From the NCBI RefSeq assembly GCF_900113525.1, contig NZ_FOPP01000008.1, forward strand, positions 176,536-240,535: a stretch of 64,000 nt of DNA, in the 5' to 3' direction. Under the pieces are notes generated by a model. It saw only the letters and a program-made list of their open reading frames with translations. It did not search any database and was not told the DNA's origin. Numbering within the stretch: position 1 is the stretch's first letter; every line of letters begins with the position of its first letter. Source of the stretch: Pedobacter insulae (GTDB taxonomy: Bacteria; Bacteroidota; Bacteroidia; Sphingobacteriales; Sphingobacteriaceae). This document shows positions 47,504-56,236 of this stretch, piece by piece. A program made the position numbers and the translations under genes.

Positions 47504-47917
47504 TTATTTAGCGTTTTTGCTTTTTAGGGCTATAATTTCGGCCTTTAAAGCCTCTATTTGTTGCTGCTGCTCTTTTATGCTGCCCACCAGCATAGGGATT
47601 AACGCTTCATAATCTACTTTTGGAACCATTACTGTTTTGTTGTTGTTTTTGCCTTCGTTGTAGTTAAGGGTTTGGGTAATAACCAATTTTGGGCTTACTT
47701 TAACAAGTTCTTCCACATTAAACCCATTGTTTGAAGGTTTAAGATTTAATTTTTCTAACCAACTTTGATCGTAACTAAAACTCACCGGGTTGAGTTTGAT
47801 AATGGTTGCTAATGAATTTGTAATGGGCTGAATGTTAGCCTGTTTAATTGTTTGGGCATTACTCTGTACGGCAAAGCCTATGATAGCCATAGCTATAACT
47901 AAAAGTTTTCTGTTCAT
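47504..47917 (-). CDS. Small secreted protein resembling an S74-type tail/autochaperone C-terminus
   Basis: 137 residues with a signal peptide (cleavage near SNAQ). The segment LNPVSFSYDQSW, then GFNVEELVKVSPKLVIT, then VDYEALIPMLVGSIKEQQQQIEALKAEIIALK, resembles the C-terminal part of peptidase S74 intramolecular chaperone domains, which end in a trimeric coiled coil. Here that module stands alone behind a signal peptide instead of at the end of a long fibre protein. Role unknown; it may be a remnant or a small oligomerising envelope protein. It converges on thrC. Confidence 0.6.
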   Translation of the reverse strand: MNRKLLVIAMAIIGFAVQSNAQTIKQANIQPITNSLATIIKLNPVSFSYDQSWLEKLNLKPSNNGFNVEELVKVSPKLVITQTLNYNEGKNNNKTVMVPKVDYEALIPMLVGSIKEQQQQIEALKAEIIALKSKNAK

Positions 47918-47963
47918 ATAAAAAATTATTAAATGGTGTATAAATTAGCCTAAATTCTATTGT

Positions 47964-48275
47964 TTATGCTAAATCTGGAGGAGGGGTGTTTGGTGATGGC
48001 CAAAAGATAGGAAGTACACCTTTGTAGTCTACAAGATTTTCGGCAGACCTATGATTTAACTTTAAGGGTAATTTGCATATAGATGCACTAATAAAGAAGG
48101 TGATTTCATTTTCAGCTGATTTCTCATCACTTTCTGCATTTTTTTCAGTCGAATTTTCCATATAAATTTTCGACGGATCCTCCATGTGGTTAATCACCGT
48201 AAAGAAACTAAAGCTTATGCAAATACAAATGTTGAGCACTAAAAACCAGAAATTTCTTGTTCTCAATTTATTCAT
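47964..48275 (-). CDS. Small membrane or secreted protein, unknown function
   Basis: 103 residues from the ATG at 48275 (MNKLRTRNFWFLVLN); a start at 48293 lies upstream of the promoter and is rejected. One hydrophobic segment at residues 9-28, then a polar Glu/Lys/Ser-rich region and a Pro-rich end (SPNTPPPDLA). I recognise no family. A consensus -7 element 6 nt before the ATG supports expression with almost no leader. It lies 46 bp upstream of the S74-like gene on the same strand, so they may share a transcript. Confidence 0.5.
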   Translation of the reverse strand: MNKLRTRNFWFLVLNICICISFSFFTVINHMEDPSKIYMENSTEKNAESDEKSAENEITFFISASICKLPLKLNHRSAENLVDYKGVLPIFWPSPNTPPPDLA

Positions 48276-48281
48276 CTTGAA

Positions 48282-48289
48282 CAAATTTA
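48282..48289 (-). promoter_or_regulatory. Bacteroidetes -7 element TAAATTTG for the 48275 gene
   Basis: Exact TAnnTTTG on the minus strand, ending 6 nt before the ATG at 48275. It also lies 33 nt past the metF stop, so it separates this gene from the methionine group. No -33 TTTG is seen. Confidence 0.5.
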
Positions 48290-48321
48290 GCATTTTATTA
48301 GCAGATTTTTAGGCCTTACTA

Positions 48322-49275
48322 TTAAAAAATAGCCCTCGCAATTTGTTTAGTTTGCTCTGGTCTGCCCATTGTATAGAAATGCAGTACCGGAGCACCAAAT
48401 TCAATCAGTTCTTTACACTGTTTAATCATGGCTGCCGTTCCAATTTCCTTAGCTTCTGCATTGTTTTTAGCATGAGATAAAGCTTCCGCTAAATCATCTG
48501 GTAAATCAATATGGAATATTTTAGGCAATACATTTAACTGGGTAAGTGTGCTAATCGGTTTTAAACCAGGTATAATAGGAACATTAATGCCGTTTTCCCT
48601 GCATTTATTTACGAAATCAAAATACTTCTGATTGTCAAAAAACATTTGGGTAACGATAAATTCAGCACCCATGTCTACCTTTTTCTTTAAGAATTTAAAG
48701 TCGGCATTTAAGTTAGGAGCTTCGAAGTGTTTTTCAGGATATCCAGCAACGCCGATACAGAAGTCACTTTTAAAAGTATCGATATCCTCATGCAAAAACT
48801 TACCATTGTTATGATTTTTAATATGCTCAATTAGATCAGTTGCGTAGCAATGTCCCCCTTTTGTAGGCACAAATGAGCTATCTGCAGCACGGGCATCACC
48901 CCTTAAAGCCAACACATTGTCTATCCCTAAAAACTGCAAATCTATTAAAGCATTTTCTGTTTCCTCTTTGGTAAAACCACCACAAATTAAATGCGGAACA
49001 GCATCAATCTTATACTTGTGGATTATGGCTGCACAAATAGCAATCGTTCCTGGGCGTTTACGGTAAGAAACCTTCTGCAATAAACCATTTTCCTGCTCTT
49101 TATAAATATAGTCTTCCCTTAATGAGGTTACATCAATAAATGGGGGGTTAAACTCCAAAAGTGGATCAATTGCATCATAAATCCATTGGATACTTTGCCC
49201 TTTGATTGGTGGCAAAAGTTCGAATGAGAAAAGTGTTTTTCCTTTAGAGTTGGCGATATGGTCGGTAATTTTCAT
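48322..49275 (-). CDS. metF: 5,10-methylenetetrahydrofolate reductase
   Basis: 317 residues, the bacterial MetF length. FSFELLPPIKG near the N-terminus contains the catalytic Glu (about residue 19). NVLALRGDA (about 119-127) and GAEFIVTQMFFDNQKYFDFV (about 192-211) are FAD and substrate signatures. It makes 5-methyl-tetrahydrofolate, the methyl donor for MetH. It lies downstream of metH and the four-helix gene on the same strand, so it is probably in the SAM riboswitch-controlled transcript. A 61-bp tandem repeat occupies its upstream spacer. Confidence 0.95.
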   Translation of the reverse strand: MKITDHIANSKGKTLFSFELLPPIKGQSIQWIYDAIDPLLEFNPPFIDVTSLREDYIYKEQENGLLQKVSYRKRPGTIAICAAIIHKYKIDAVPHLICGGFTKEETENALIDLQFLGIDNVLALRGDARAADSSFVPTKGGHCYATDLIEHIKNHNNGKFLHEDIDTFKSDFCIGVAGYPEKHFEAPNLNADFKFLKKKVDMGAEFIVTQMFFDNQKYFDFVNKCRENGINVPIIPGLKPISTLTQLNVLPKIFHIDLPDDLAEALSHAKNNAEAKEIGTAAMIKQCKELIEFGAPVLHFYTMGRPEQTKQIARAIF

Positions 49276-49292
49276 TTTAGTTGTTCGTTGTT

Positions 49293-49414
49293 GGTTTTTT
49301 AGTTGTTGGGTTGGGCTACTAAATATCGCATGTTTATTTGATGGTAGTAGGCTGGTTTTTTAGTTGTTGGGTTGGGCTACTAAATATCGCATGTTTATTT
49401 GATAGTAGTAGGCA
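49293..49414. repeat. 61-bp direct tandem repeat, two copies
   Basis: Copies 49293-49353 and 49354-49414 differ at two positions. Each begins with GGTTTTTTAGTTGTTGGGTT. A third partial start follows at 49415. The second copy encodes the last six codons and the stop of the four-helix bundle gene. A run with the complementary motif AACCAAAAAACCAACAACC lies at 49822-49840, on the other side of that gene. Confidence 0.9.
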
Positions 49415-49793
49415 GGTTTTTTGGTTTTTGCGTTATCGTATCCATATATCTTTTATAACCATTAATTAGCTTTCCGAGGCTTTCAACTTCTACTAGACTG
49501 TTATCCAGTTGGACTTCAGTAATAAGCGCAATATCACTTGCTATATAAAGTTGAGTCTCTAATTCAAATAAAGACCCTCTGGCGATGCTTAAAAAGTGGG
49601 TAGTTTCCTTGCTCGACTGTCTGCCAGATCCCTCAGCAATATTTGATGGGATAGAAATTGCACATCTTCGAATTTGTGATGTTAAGCCATATATTTCTTC
49701 TTTGGGAAATGTAGCGGTTAGTAAATAAATATGTGAAGCAAATGATCTTGCTTTTTTCCAAACCTCTAATTCTGTATATTTTTGATAAGCCAT
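49395..49793 (-). CDS. Four-helix bundle protein (23S rRNA intervening-sequence / S23 family)
   Basis: 132 residues. The family pattern is clear: YTELEVWKKARSFASHIYLLTATFP, then GLTSQIRRCAISIPSNIAEGSGR (about 36-58), then FLSIARGSLFELETQLYIA. Homologues occur inside 23S rRNA intervening sequences, as free-standing genes, and as the bAvd subunit of diversity-generating retroelements. No reverse transcriptase or rRNA is near. It lies between metH (53-bp gap) and metF in one orientation, and its last residues (PTTIK) come from a tandem repeat copy, suggesting it is a mobile or inserted gene. Function unknown. Confidence 0.85.
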   Translation of the reverse strand: MAYQKYTELEVWKKARSFASHIYLLTATFPKEEIYGLTSQIRRCAISIPSNIAEGSGRQSSKETTHFLSIARGSLFELETQLYIASDIALITEVQLDNSLVEVESLGKLINGYKRYMDTITQKPKNLPTTIK

Positions 49794-49846
49794 ATTTTAT
49801 TCATCTTGCCTAAAAACTAATAACCAAAAAACCAACAACCAAAAAA

Positions 49847-52800
49847 CTAATAAGCCAAGTTAGGGCTCAACCATCTCTCTGCTTCCGCTAAATCCATTGT
49901 TTTCCTGGCAGCGTAATCCGCTACTTGTTCCTTAGAGATTTTCCCTAAGCCAAAATAACGTGAATCTGGATGTGCGAAGTAAAATCCACTCACTGCCGCG
50001 GTAGGGTACATGGCATAGCTTTCGGTTATCTTTAAACCGATCTTTTCCTCTGCCTCCAATAAAGCAAATAAGGTCCCTTTTTCGGTGTGTTCCGGACAAG
50101 CTGGATACCCCGGTGCCGGACGGATACCTTCATATTGTTCCTTGATTAATTGCTCATTGGTAAATACTTCTTCTTTTGCATAGCCCCAATAGTCTTTACG
50201 CACAAGTTCATGCAATTTCTCCGCAAAGGCTTCTGCCAATCTATCGGCCAGCGCTTTTACCATAATGCTATTATAATCGTCGTAATTCTTTTCGAACTCG
50301 GCTACCAACTCATCACAACCTATACCGGTGGTAACAGCAAAGCCTCCGAAATAATCCTGCACACCACTTTCTTTATCGGCAATAAAATCAGATAGAGCAT
50401 AATATGGCTGTCCATCTACTTTTTCAGCCTGTTGGCGCAAGGTATGAATCCTTACTTTTTCGGCAGTGCCATTCTTCAGTTTCTCATCTGCTTTAAGCGT
50501 ACTGCTTTCCACTTCGAGCTCAATATCATCACCTATTGCATTCGCAGGCCAAAAACCGAATACAGCTTTGGCGGTTAAAAGTTTCTCACTTACAATTCTG
50601 TTTAACAGTACTTGGGCATCATCAAACAATTTTTTCGCTTCAACACCAACAAATTTGTCATCAAATATCTTAGGATAGCTTCCCCTTAATTCCCAGGTAT
50701 GGAAAAATGGTGTCCAATCTATATAGGGAACAAGCTCTGTCAAAGGATAATCGTCCAATATCTTTGTTCCTGTAAAGCTCGGTGCGGGTGCAACCTTTGT
50801 AAGGTCTAACTTAAATTTATTGGCTCTTGCTTCTTCTATTGTTTTAAAGCGTTTATCAGATCGTTTATTTAAATGGGCTTCACGGGCCTTATCGTATTCT
50901 GCTCTAATCCCCGAAACATAAGCATCTTTTGTTTCAGGATTCATTAAAGTACTGCATACGGTTACACTTCTCGATGCATCTAATACATGTATCGCTGGAC
51001 CAGAATAGTTTGGGGCAACTTTTACAGCGGCATGAATTCGTGAAGTTGTAGCACCTCCAATAATTAATGGAATGGTAAAACCTTCTCGTTCCATTTCTTT
51101 GGCAAAGTGAACCATCTCGTCTAGCGATGGGGTAATTAAGCCACTTAAGCCAATAATATCGGCATTAATTTCCTTGGCTTTCTTAATAATCTCCTGTGCA
51201 GGAACCATTACACCCATGTCTACAATTTCGAAATTATTACAGGCTAAAACTACGCCTACAATGTTCTTCCCAATATCGTGTACATCACCTTTTACGGTAG
51301 CCATTAATACCTTGCCAGCAGATGAATTCTGGTCTTGATCTGGATTGTCTAATTTCTCTTGCTCAATAAATGGAAGGAGATAAGCTACGGCTTTTTTCAT
51401 CACCCTGGCTGATTTTACAACCTGCGGTAAGAACATTTTTCCTGCGCCAAACAAATCACCTACAATGTTCATCCCATCCATTAATGGACCTTCAATTACT
51501 TGAATTGGACGAGCATAAGCCTGTCGTGCCTCTTCTACATCGTCATCTAAATATTCTACGATACCTTTTACTAAAGAGTGCGATAACCTTTCTTCAACAG
51601 TGCCTTTGCGCCATTCTTCGTCCCTTACTATTTCTTTGCCTTTACTTTTAATCGTGTCGGCATATTCTACTAAACGTTCGGTTGCATCTTCTCTACGGTT
51701 AAGTAATACGTCTTCCACCAATACCAGCAGTTCTGGTGGAATTTCCTGATACACCTCTAACATCCCTGCATTTACAATACCCATATCTAATCCAGCTTGT
51801 ATCGCATGGTATAAAAAGGCGGAGTGCATCGCTTCACGTACCGTATTATTTCCCCTAAAGGAGAACGAAATATTAGAAACACCACCACTTACTTTAGCAT
51901 GAGGTAGGTTTTGTTTAATCCAGCGCGTTGCGTTGATAAAGTCGACCGCATAATTGTTATGCTCTTCTAAGCCTGTAGCAACCGTTAAAATGTTAGGATC
52001 GAAGATAATATCTTGTGGAGGGAAGCCAATTTCATTCACTAAAATATCATAGCTTCTTTTACAGATTTCCGTTCTACGCTCGTAATTGTCGGCCTGACCT
52101 TGTTCGTCAAATGCCATTACTACCACGGCAGCGCCATATTGCATAATTTTACGCGCACATTCTTTAAACTTATCTTCTCCTTCTTTTAAGGAAATAGAAT
52201 TTACTATTCCCTTACCTTGCAAACATTTCAGGCCATTTTCTATCACCGACCATTTAGACGAATCGACCATGATAGGCAATTTGGCAATGTCAGGTTCTGA
52301 AGCGATTAAGTTCAAGAACTTGGTCATCGCGGCTTCCGAGTCGATCATCCCCTCGTCCATATTCACGTCAATTACTTGTGCGCCACCTTCAACCTGTTGT
52401 AAGGCTACGGCGAGGGCAGCTTCATAATCGCCACCTAAAATTAACTTAGAGAATTTAGGGGAGCCTGTGATATTGGTTCTTTCACCAATGTTTACAAAAA
52501 TGCTTTCAGGCGTAATCGTTACAGGTTCTAAACCACTTAAGCGCATGTAAGGCTCAATGGCTGGAATTTGTCTTGGCTGTGATTTTCTTGCTTTTTCTGC
52601 GATACAGCCAATGTGTTCCGGTGTAGTACCGCAACAACCCCCAACGATATTCACAAATCCAGAGGCAATAAAATCATCAACCAAATGTGCTGTTTCGTGA
52701 GGCATTTCATCATATGCACCAAACTCATTAGGCAAGCCAGCATTTGGATAGGCAGATACAAAGCAGCCTGCTTTTGCTGCTAATTCTTCAATGTGCGGGC

Positions 52801-53548
52801 GCATCTCTTTTGCACCCAAGGCACAGTTAAATCCAATACTTAATGGATTTGCATGCATTACTGAGTTTAAAAAGGCTTCGGCCGTTTGCCCAGATAATGT
52901 TCTTCCCGAGGCATCCGTGATGGTTCCAGAAATCATGATTTCTAATTTCCTGCCAATTACCTCTTCATATTTTTTTATGGCTACAATAGCCACCTTTGCA
53001 TTTAGCGTATCAAAAATTGTTTCAATTAAGATCACATCTGATCCACCATCAACTAAACCCCTTACTTGCTCATAATAGGCAGCCTCAAGCTCGTCGAAAT
53101 ATACAGCCCGGTAACCGGGATCGTTCACATTGGGCGACATAGACAGCGTGCGATTGGTAGGGCCAATGGCTCCGGCAACAAAGCATTTACGGTCTGGATT
53201 GGCAGCCATAAATTCTGCAACCGCTTCTTTCGCTACTCTAGCACCTTCGAAACTCATTTCGTAAGAAAGATCTTCCATCTGGTAGTCGGCCATTGAAATG
53301 CGCTGTGTACTAAACGTATTGGTTTCGATAATATCGGCGCCAGCTTCCAGGTACGCTAAATGAATGGCTTTAATAATATCAGGTCGGGTGATGTTCAGTA
53401 AATCATTATTTCCTTTCACATCACAAGGATGATCCTTAAAGCGTTCGCCCCTAAAGTCCTCTTCAGTTAAGGTATAGCGCTGGATCATGGTGCCCATAGC
53501 CCCATCTATAATTAAAATACGTTTTTGTAATTCTTCTCTAATGCTCAT
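49847..53548 (-). CDS. metH: Cobalamin-dependent methionine synthase
   Basis: 1233 residues from the ATG at 53548 ([10 protein letters not shown]); an upstream in-frame TTG is less likely. Four modules in order: homocysteine-binding with zinc Cys residues in [13 protein letters not shown] and [10 protein letters not shown]; the pterin domain from about 345 ([13 protein letters not shown]); the cap and cobalamin domain with [19 protein letters not shown] (cobalt-ligating His); and the SAM-binding reactivation domain ending with [19 protein letters not shown]. It transfers the methyl group of methyl-tetrahydrofolate to homocysteine. A SAM-I riboswitch controls it; metF lies downstream. Confidence 0.97.
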   Translation of the reverse strand: MSIREELQKRILIIDGAMGTMIQRYTLTEEDFRGERFKDHPCDVKGNNDLLNITRPDIIKAIHLAYLEAGADIIETNTFSTQRISMADYQMEDLSYEMSFEGARVAKEAVAEFMAANPDRKCFVAGAIGPTNRTLSMSPNVNDPGYRAVYFDELEAAYYEQVRGLVDGGSDVILIETIFDTLNAKVAIVAIKKYEEVIGRKLEIMISGTITDASGRTLSGQTAEAFLNSVMHANPLSIGFNCALGAKEMRPHIEELAAKAGCFVSAYPNAGLPNEFGAYDEMPHETAHLVDDFIASGFVNIVGGCCGTTPEHIGCIAEKARKSQPRQIPAIEPYMRLSGLEPVTITPESIFVNIGERTNITGSPKFSKLILGGDYEAALAVALQQVEGGAQVIDVNMDEGMIDSEAAMTKFLNLIASEPDIAKLPIMVDSSKWSVIENGLKCLQGKGIVNSISLKEGEDKFKECARKIMQYGAAVVVMAFDEQGQADNYERRTEICKRSYDILVNEIGFPPQDIIFDPNILTVATGLEEHNNYAVDFINATRWIKQNLPHAKVSGGVSNISFSFRGNNTVREAMHSAFLYHAIQAGLDMGIVNAGMLEVYQEIPPELLVLVEDVLLNRREDATERLVEYADTIKSKGKEIVRDEEWRKGTVEERLSHSLVKGIVEYLDDDVEEARQAYARPIQVIEGPLMDGMNIVGDLFGAGKMFLPQVVKSARVMKKAVAYLLPFIEQEKLDNPDQDQNSSAGKVLMATVKGDVHDIGKNIVGVVLACNNFEIVDMGVMVPAQEIIKKAKEINADIIGLSGLITPSLDEMVHFAKEMEREGFTIPLIIGGATTSRIHAAVKVAPNYSGPAIHVLDASRSVTVCSTLMNPETKDAYVSGIRAEYDKAREAHLNKRSDKRFKTIEEARANKFKLDLTKVAPAPSFTGTKILDDYPLTELVPYIDWTPFFHTWELRGSYPKIFDDKFVGVEAKKLFDDAQVLLNRIVSEKLLTAKAVFGFWPANAIGDDIELEVESSTLKADEKLKNGTAEKVRIHTLRQQAEKVDGQPYYALSDFIADKESGVQDYFGGFAVTTGIGCDELVAEFEKNYDDYNSIMVKALADRLAEAFAEKLHELVRKDYWGYAKEEVFTNEQLIKEQYEGIRPAPGYPACPEHTEKGTLFALLEAEEKIGLKITESYAMYPTAAVSGFYFAHPDSRYFGLGKISKEQVADYAARKTMDLAEAERWLSPNLAY

Positions 53549-53585
53549 TTTATAGACCAACCAATCAACTAATAAAGGCTTATTT

Positions 53586-53612
53586 AAAAAGGCGGTTATC
53601 GATTAACCTCTT
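53586..53612 (-). terminator. Riboswitch expression platform hairpin before metH
   Basis: On the minus strand GAGGTTA-ATC-GATAACCGCC forms an imperfect hairpin (53610-53591) followed by TTTTT. It lies between the SAM aptamer and the metH ATG. It would stop transcription when SAM is bound; the competing antiterminator was not worked out. Confidence 0.6.
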
Positions 53613-53617
53613 AAAAA

Positions 53618-53717
53618 CTTATCTTCTCTCGCCACTGCTGAGATTAGAATTTAGCACCTTGTTGGCACAGGTTGCTAAGACATCATTGGGTCTAATCCCT
53701 CCGTCTTTCTTAATAAG
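53618..53717 (-). promoter_or_regulatory. SAM-I (S-box) riboswitch aptamer upstream of metH
   Basis: On the minus strand the sequence follows the S-box consensus: P1 CTTATT (53717-53712) pairs with GATAAG (53623-53618); then AAGAAAGACGGAGGGATTAG, CCCAATGATG, CTTAGCAACC and the highly conserved GGTGCTAAATTC, close to the consensus GGTGCTAATTCC. Length about 100 nt. SAM binding stabilises P1 and favours the downstream terminator, reducing metH expression. It starts at the predicted transcription start. Confidence 0.9.
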
Positions 53718-53722
53718 CGCTA

Positions 53723-53754
53723 CAAAAGTACAACATAGCCCTATCAATATCAAA
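53723..53754 (-). promoter_or_regulatory. Promoter of the metH riboswitch transcript (TTTG-N20-TACTTTTG)
   Basis: Minus strand: -33 TTTG at 53754-53751, exactly 20 nt, then -7 TACTTTTG at 53730-53723, an exact TAnnTTTG. The aptamer P1 begins 6 nt later. This is among the best full-consensus promoters in the window. Confidence 0.85.
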
Positions 53755-53836
53755 TAATTGGAATGATTGCCAAATAAAATTACGAAACCCGTACAGGGCT
53801 AAAGCGATTTTGGTATAATGTTTTGTTTCAGAAATG

Positions 53837-53867
53837 AAAAAGGCCGGGCAAAAATGCGCGGCCTTTT
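53837..53867 (-). terminator. Intrinsic terminator after the Bax-inhibitor-like gene
   Basis: Arms AAAAGGCCG (53837-53845) and CGGCCTTTT (53859-53867), 13-nt loop, lying 22 bp past the stop of the 53890 gene. T runs occur on both strands. Confidence 0.88.
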
Positions 53868-53889
53868 AAATATTGTTAAGTTTCAGTTG

Positions 53890-54636
53890 TTATTTTCTGC
53901 TTCCGAAAATACGAAGTAAGAATAAGAAGATGTTAATGAAATCTAAATAAAGAGACAGTGCTGCCATGATTGCCAATTTCTTGCTATCATTTGAACCGAT
54001 CTGCTGGCCATTTTCTTCTAGACCTAATCCAATTCTTTTGATTTTCTGAACGTCGTAAGCTGTTAATGCGGTAAAAATTGCCACGCCAAAAAAGCTCATA
54101 ATATAATCAAATTGGGAGCTGCCGATAAACATATTAACAACACTTGCAATGACAAGACCAATAACACCAACCATTAAAATAGGGCCAAATTTGCTTAAAT
54201 CTACCTCAGTTGTATAGCCTAAAAATGCCATAATACCGAATATACCAGCAGCGGCAACAAAGCAGGCCACAACTGAACCCAGTTGATAGAAAATTAGAAT
54301 TGAACTCAAACTAACGCCAAGGAGTAATGAAAAAAGAATGAATACTCCCAGTAAGGTATTAAAAGATAGTCTGCCAAATCCAGCGCCCATTAACAATACT
54401 AAACCAAGTGGTGCAAATGTTGCGATATAACCTAAAATAGTTGGCTTTAGAGTTGCTTCATCCCTAATCAAACTTTGAATTCCTGGAATTTGATTGGTAA
54501 ATATCGCAGCTGCAGTAGAGACGCTTAGTGCCACAAACATCCATAAAAAAACATTTGCGAAAAATTTCTTAGACACACTGCCTTCTTGTATTACAAAAAC
54601 ACTGTCGTCCTGATATTGATAATTTTGTTGTTCCAT
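53890..54636 (-). CDS. Bax inhibitor-1 / YccA family membrane protein
   Basis: 248 residues with seven hydrophobic segments between about residue 28 and the end. The family-typical late segments are ALTAYDVQKIKRIGLG (about 192-207) and LSLYLDFINIFLFLLRIFG (about 228-246), the former carrying the conserved Asp. Bacterial relatives (BsYetJ) leak calcium in a pH-dependent way; YccA modulates FtsH. Role here is inferred from the family. It is preceded by the unknown 188-residue gene and murQ on the same strand, and ends at an intrinsic terminator. Confidence 0.9.
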   Translation of the reverse strand: MEQQNYQYQDDSVFVIQEGSVSKKFFANVFLWMFVALSVSTAAAIFTNQIPGIQSLIRDEATLKPTILGYIATFAPLGLVLLMGAGFGRLSFNTLLGVFILFSLLLGVSLSSILIFYQLGSVVACFVAAAGIFGIMAFLGYTTEVDLSKFGPILMVGVIGLVIASVVNMFIGSSQFDYIMSFFGVAIFTALTAYDVQKIKRIGLGLEENGQQIGSNDSKKLAIMAALSLYLDFINIFLFLLRIFGSRK

Positions 54637-54668
54637 ATTGATTGCTAAATAATTTTAAAAATAAACAA

Positions 54669-55235
54669 TTAATTTAATCTTTTTGTCAGCAGTTCTTCAA
54701 CTTTTTTATAGAACTGACGTGGTTTTAATTTGCGCCAATGCAGATCGTCGAGCTCCCCGCCGAAATTAATGTAGTAATCGATGCTGTTATCCCTGAACTC
54801 CCGAATAACATGATCGTTAAAATTCACACCAGCTATCCAACCTTCTTCCACATCCTGAAACCACTCTTCGTAATAACTATCGTCTGAAGAGTGATAGTTC
54901 AACACATTCTCTCCAATTAAGATAAACTTATTAATACCTTCATCAATCATCAGCTCAATAATCTCACGTTTTAAAAACATGATATCATTGTTGATTGCAT
55001 CGTTCCATTCGCCCATTAATTCTATAATGCTGTACTGACGCTCGTAGTCGGTGTACAAAACCTTAATGTAAAGCGTATTGGAACCAAACATATCCCATTG
55101 GGGATGAATCAAGTAATTGTATAGTTGTTTGTCGTAATAAAACTCAGAATATTCAGTGTTAAAGAAGGGCGACCGTTCATCTTCCGCTGCTATATAATCA
55201 TCTCTCCAAAGATAAAAGGGCTCTATTTCGTGCAT
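54669..55235 (-). CDS. Conserved-looking cytoplasmic protein of unknown function
   Basis: 188 residues, acidic, rich in Tyr, Asp and Glu, without signal peptide or membrane segment. Visible stretches: HEIEPFYLWRDDYIAAEDE at the start, KFILIGENVLNYHSSDDSYYEEW in the middle and RKLKPRQFYKKVEELL at the end. I do not recognise a family. It starts 3 bp after the murQ stop and ends 32 bp before the Bax-inhibitor-like gene, so it is the middle gene of a three-gene unit. Tight spacing and a clean frame support it being real. Confidence 0.75.
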   Translation of the reverse strand: MHEIEPFYLWRDDYIAAEDERSPFFNTEYSEFYYDKQLYNYLIHPQWDMFGSNTLYIKVLYTDYERQYSIIELMGEWNDAINNDIMFLKREIIELMIDEGINKFILIGENVLNYHSSDDSYYEEWFQDVEEGWIAGVNFNDHVIREFRDNSIDYYINFGGELDDLHWRKLKPRQFYKKVEELLTKRLN

Positions 55236-55238
55236 TTA

Positions 55239-56045
55239 CTATCCTTTACTCGCTTCAACGGCCTTTCTCACGCTTCCGTATTTATTTAATAAATCAGCGG
55301 CATGTTCATGATCGATGTTTAATTCATCCATTACCATTTGCGTACCTCTGTCTACCAGCTTATGGTTAGTTAACTGCATATCTACCATTTTATTGCCTTT
55401 TACACGACCTAATCTAATCATTACAGTTGTGCTAAGCATATTAAGTACCAACTTCTGGGCTGTGCCCGATTTCATCCTTGTAGAACCGGTTAAAAATTCT
55501 GGTCCAACTACAACTTCCACAGGGAAATCAGATTCGGCAACGATTGGACCACCATGATTGCAAATTACACATCCCGTTAAGACACCATGTTTTCGCGCAG
55601 TATTTAATCCGCCAATTACATAGGGAGTAGTTCCAGAAGCTGCCAGCCCAACAAGTGAATCTTTTTCGTTAATGTTATATTCCTGTAAGTCAATCCAGGC
55701 TTGAGCTGCATCATCTTCAGCAAACTCAACTGCTTTTCGGATGGCCGTATCTCCGCCTGCAATAATACCTACTACACGATCAAATGTTACCCCAAAAGTA
55801 GGTGGGCATTCTGAAGCATCGACAACTCCTAGGCGACCGCTTGTTCCGGCTCCAATATAAAACAATCTTCCGCCTGCAATCATTCTTTCTGCAATGGCTG
55901 ATGCCAATTTTTCAATCTGGGGTAAGGCCTTTTCCACTGCCAGTGGAACAAGCTTGTCTTCGGCATTGATACCTTTCAAAATCTCCATAACCGACATCTT
56001 GTCGATGTCGTTGTATTTAGATTCTTGCTCGGTTATTCTGTTCAT
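55239..56045 (-). CDS. murQ: N-acetylmuramic acid 6-phosphate etherase
   Basis: 268 residues, slightly shorter than E. coli MurQ (298). SIS domain with GGRLFYIGAGTSGRLGVVDASECPPTFG (about 58-85, family signature, includes a catalytic Glu), IIAGGDTAIRKAVEFAED and GLAASGTTPYVIGGL, then TGSTRMKSGTAQKLVLNMLST (about 190-210). It cleaves the lactyl ether of MurNAc-6-phosphate in peptidoglycan recycling, linking to the lytic transglycosylase of this window. It leads the murQ-unknown-Bax unit and is divergent from the CtpA-type protease. Confidence 0.95.
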   Translation of the reverse strand: MNRITEQESKYNDIDKMSVMEILKGINAEDKLVPLAVEKALPQIEKLASAIAERMIAGGRLFYIGAGTSGRLGVVDASECPPTFGVTFDRVVGIIAGGDTAIRKAVEFAEDDAAQAWIDLQEYNINEKDSLVGLAASGTTPYVIGGLNTARKHGVLTGCVICNHGGPIVAESDFPVEVVVGPEFLTGSTRMKSGTAQKLVLNMLSTTVMIRLGRVKGNKMVDMQLTNHKLVDRGTQMVMDELNIDHEHAADLLNKYGSVRKAVEASKG

Positions 56046-56072
56046 AACTTGTTTGTATGTTAAAGTTCGTTA

Positions 56073-56093
56073 ATTTCTACTAAACGTAGAAAT
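56073..56093. promoter_or_regulatory. Perfect 8-bp inverted repeat in the murQ-ctpA divergent region
   Basis: ATTTCTAC (56073-56080) and GTAGAAAT (56086-56093) with a 5-nt spacer. It is not followed by a T tract, so an operator or mRNA leader hairpin for murQ is more likely than a terminator. Nothing identifies the binding protein. Confidence 0.4.
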
Positions 56094-56213
56094 CTTTTGC
56101 GTAAATCAGTGCAATTTTAGACAGAAGATTACACCTCTGCAAATATCTACATAAAATTATTAAAAAAACCAAAAAGAAAGTTGCTTGTTCCTTTATTAAC
56201 ACGCTAAAATTCA

Positions 56214-56221
56214 TAACTTTG
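56214..56221 (+). promoter_or_regulatory. Bacteroidetes -7 element TAACTTTG for the CtpA-type protease
   Basis: Exact TAnnTTTG, 15 nt before the ATG at 56237. TTG triplets upstream lie at non-ideal spacing (about 26 nt). Confidence 0.6.
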
Positions 56222-56236
56222 TAAGGCCCTCTACAC

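Noticed and set aside
49293..49414. Possible CRISPR array
   Set aside because: Two adjacent 61-bp copies without spacers, and no cas genes nearby; this is a tandem duplication.
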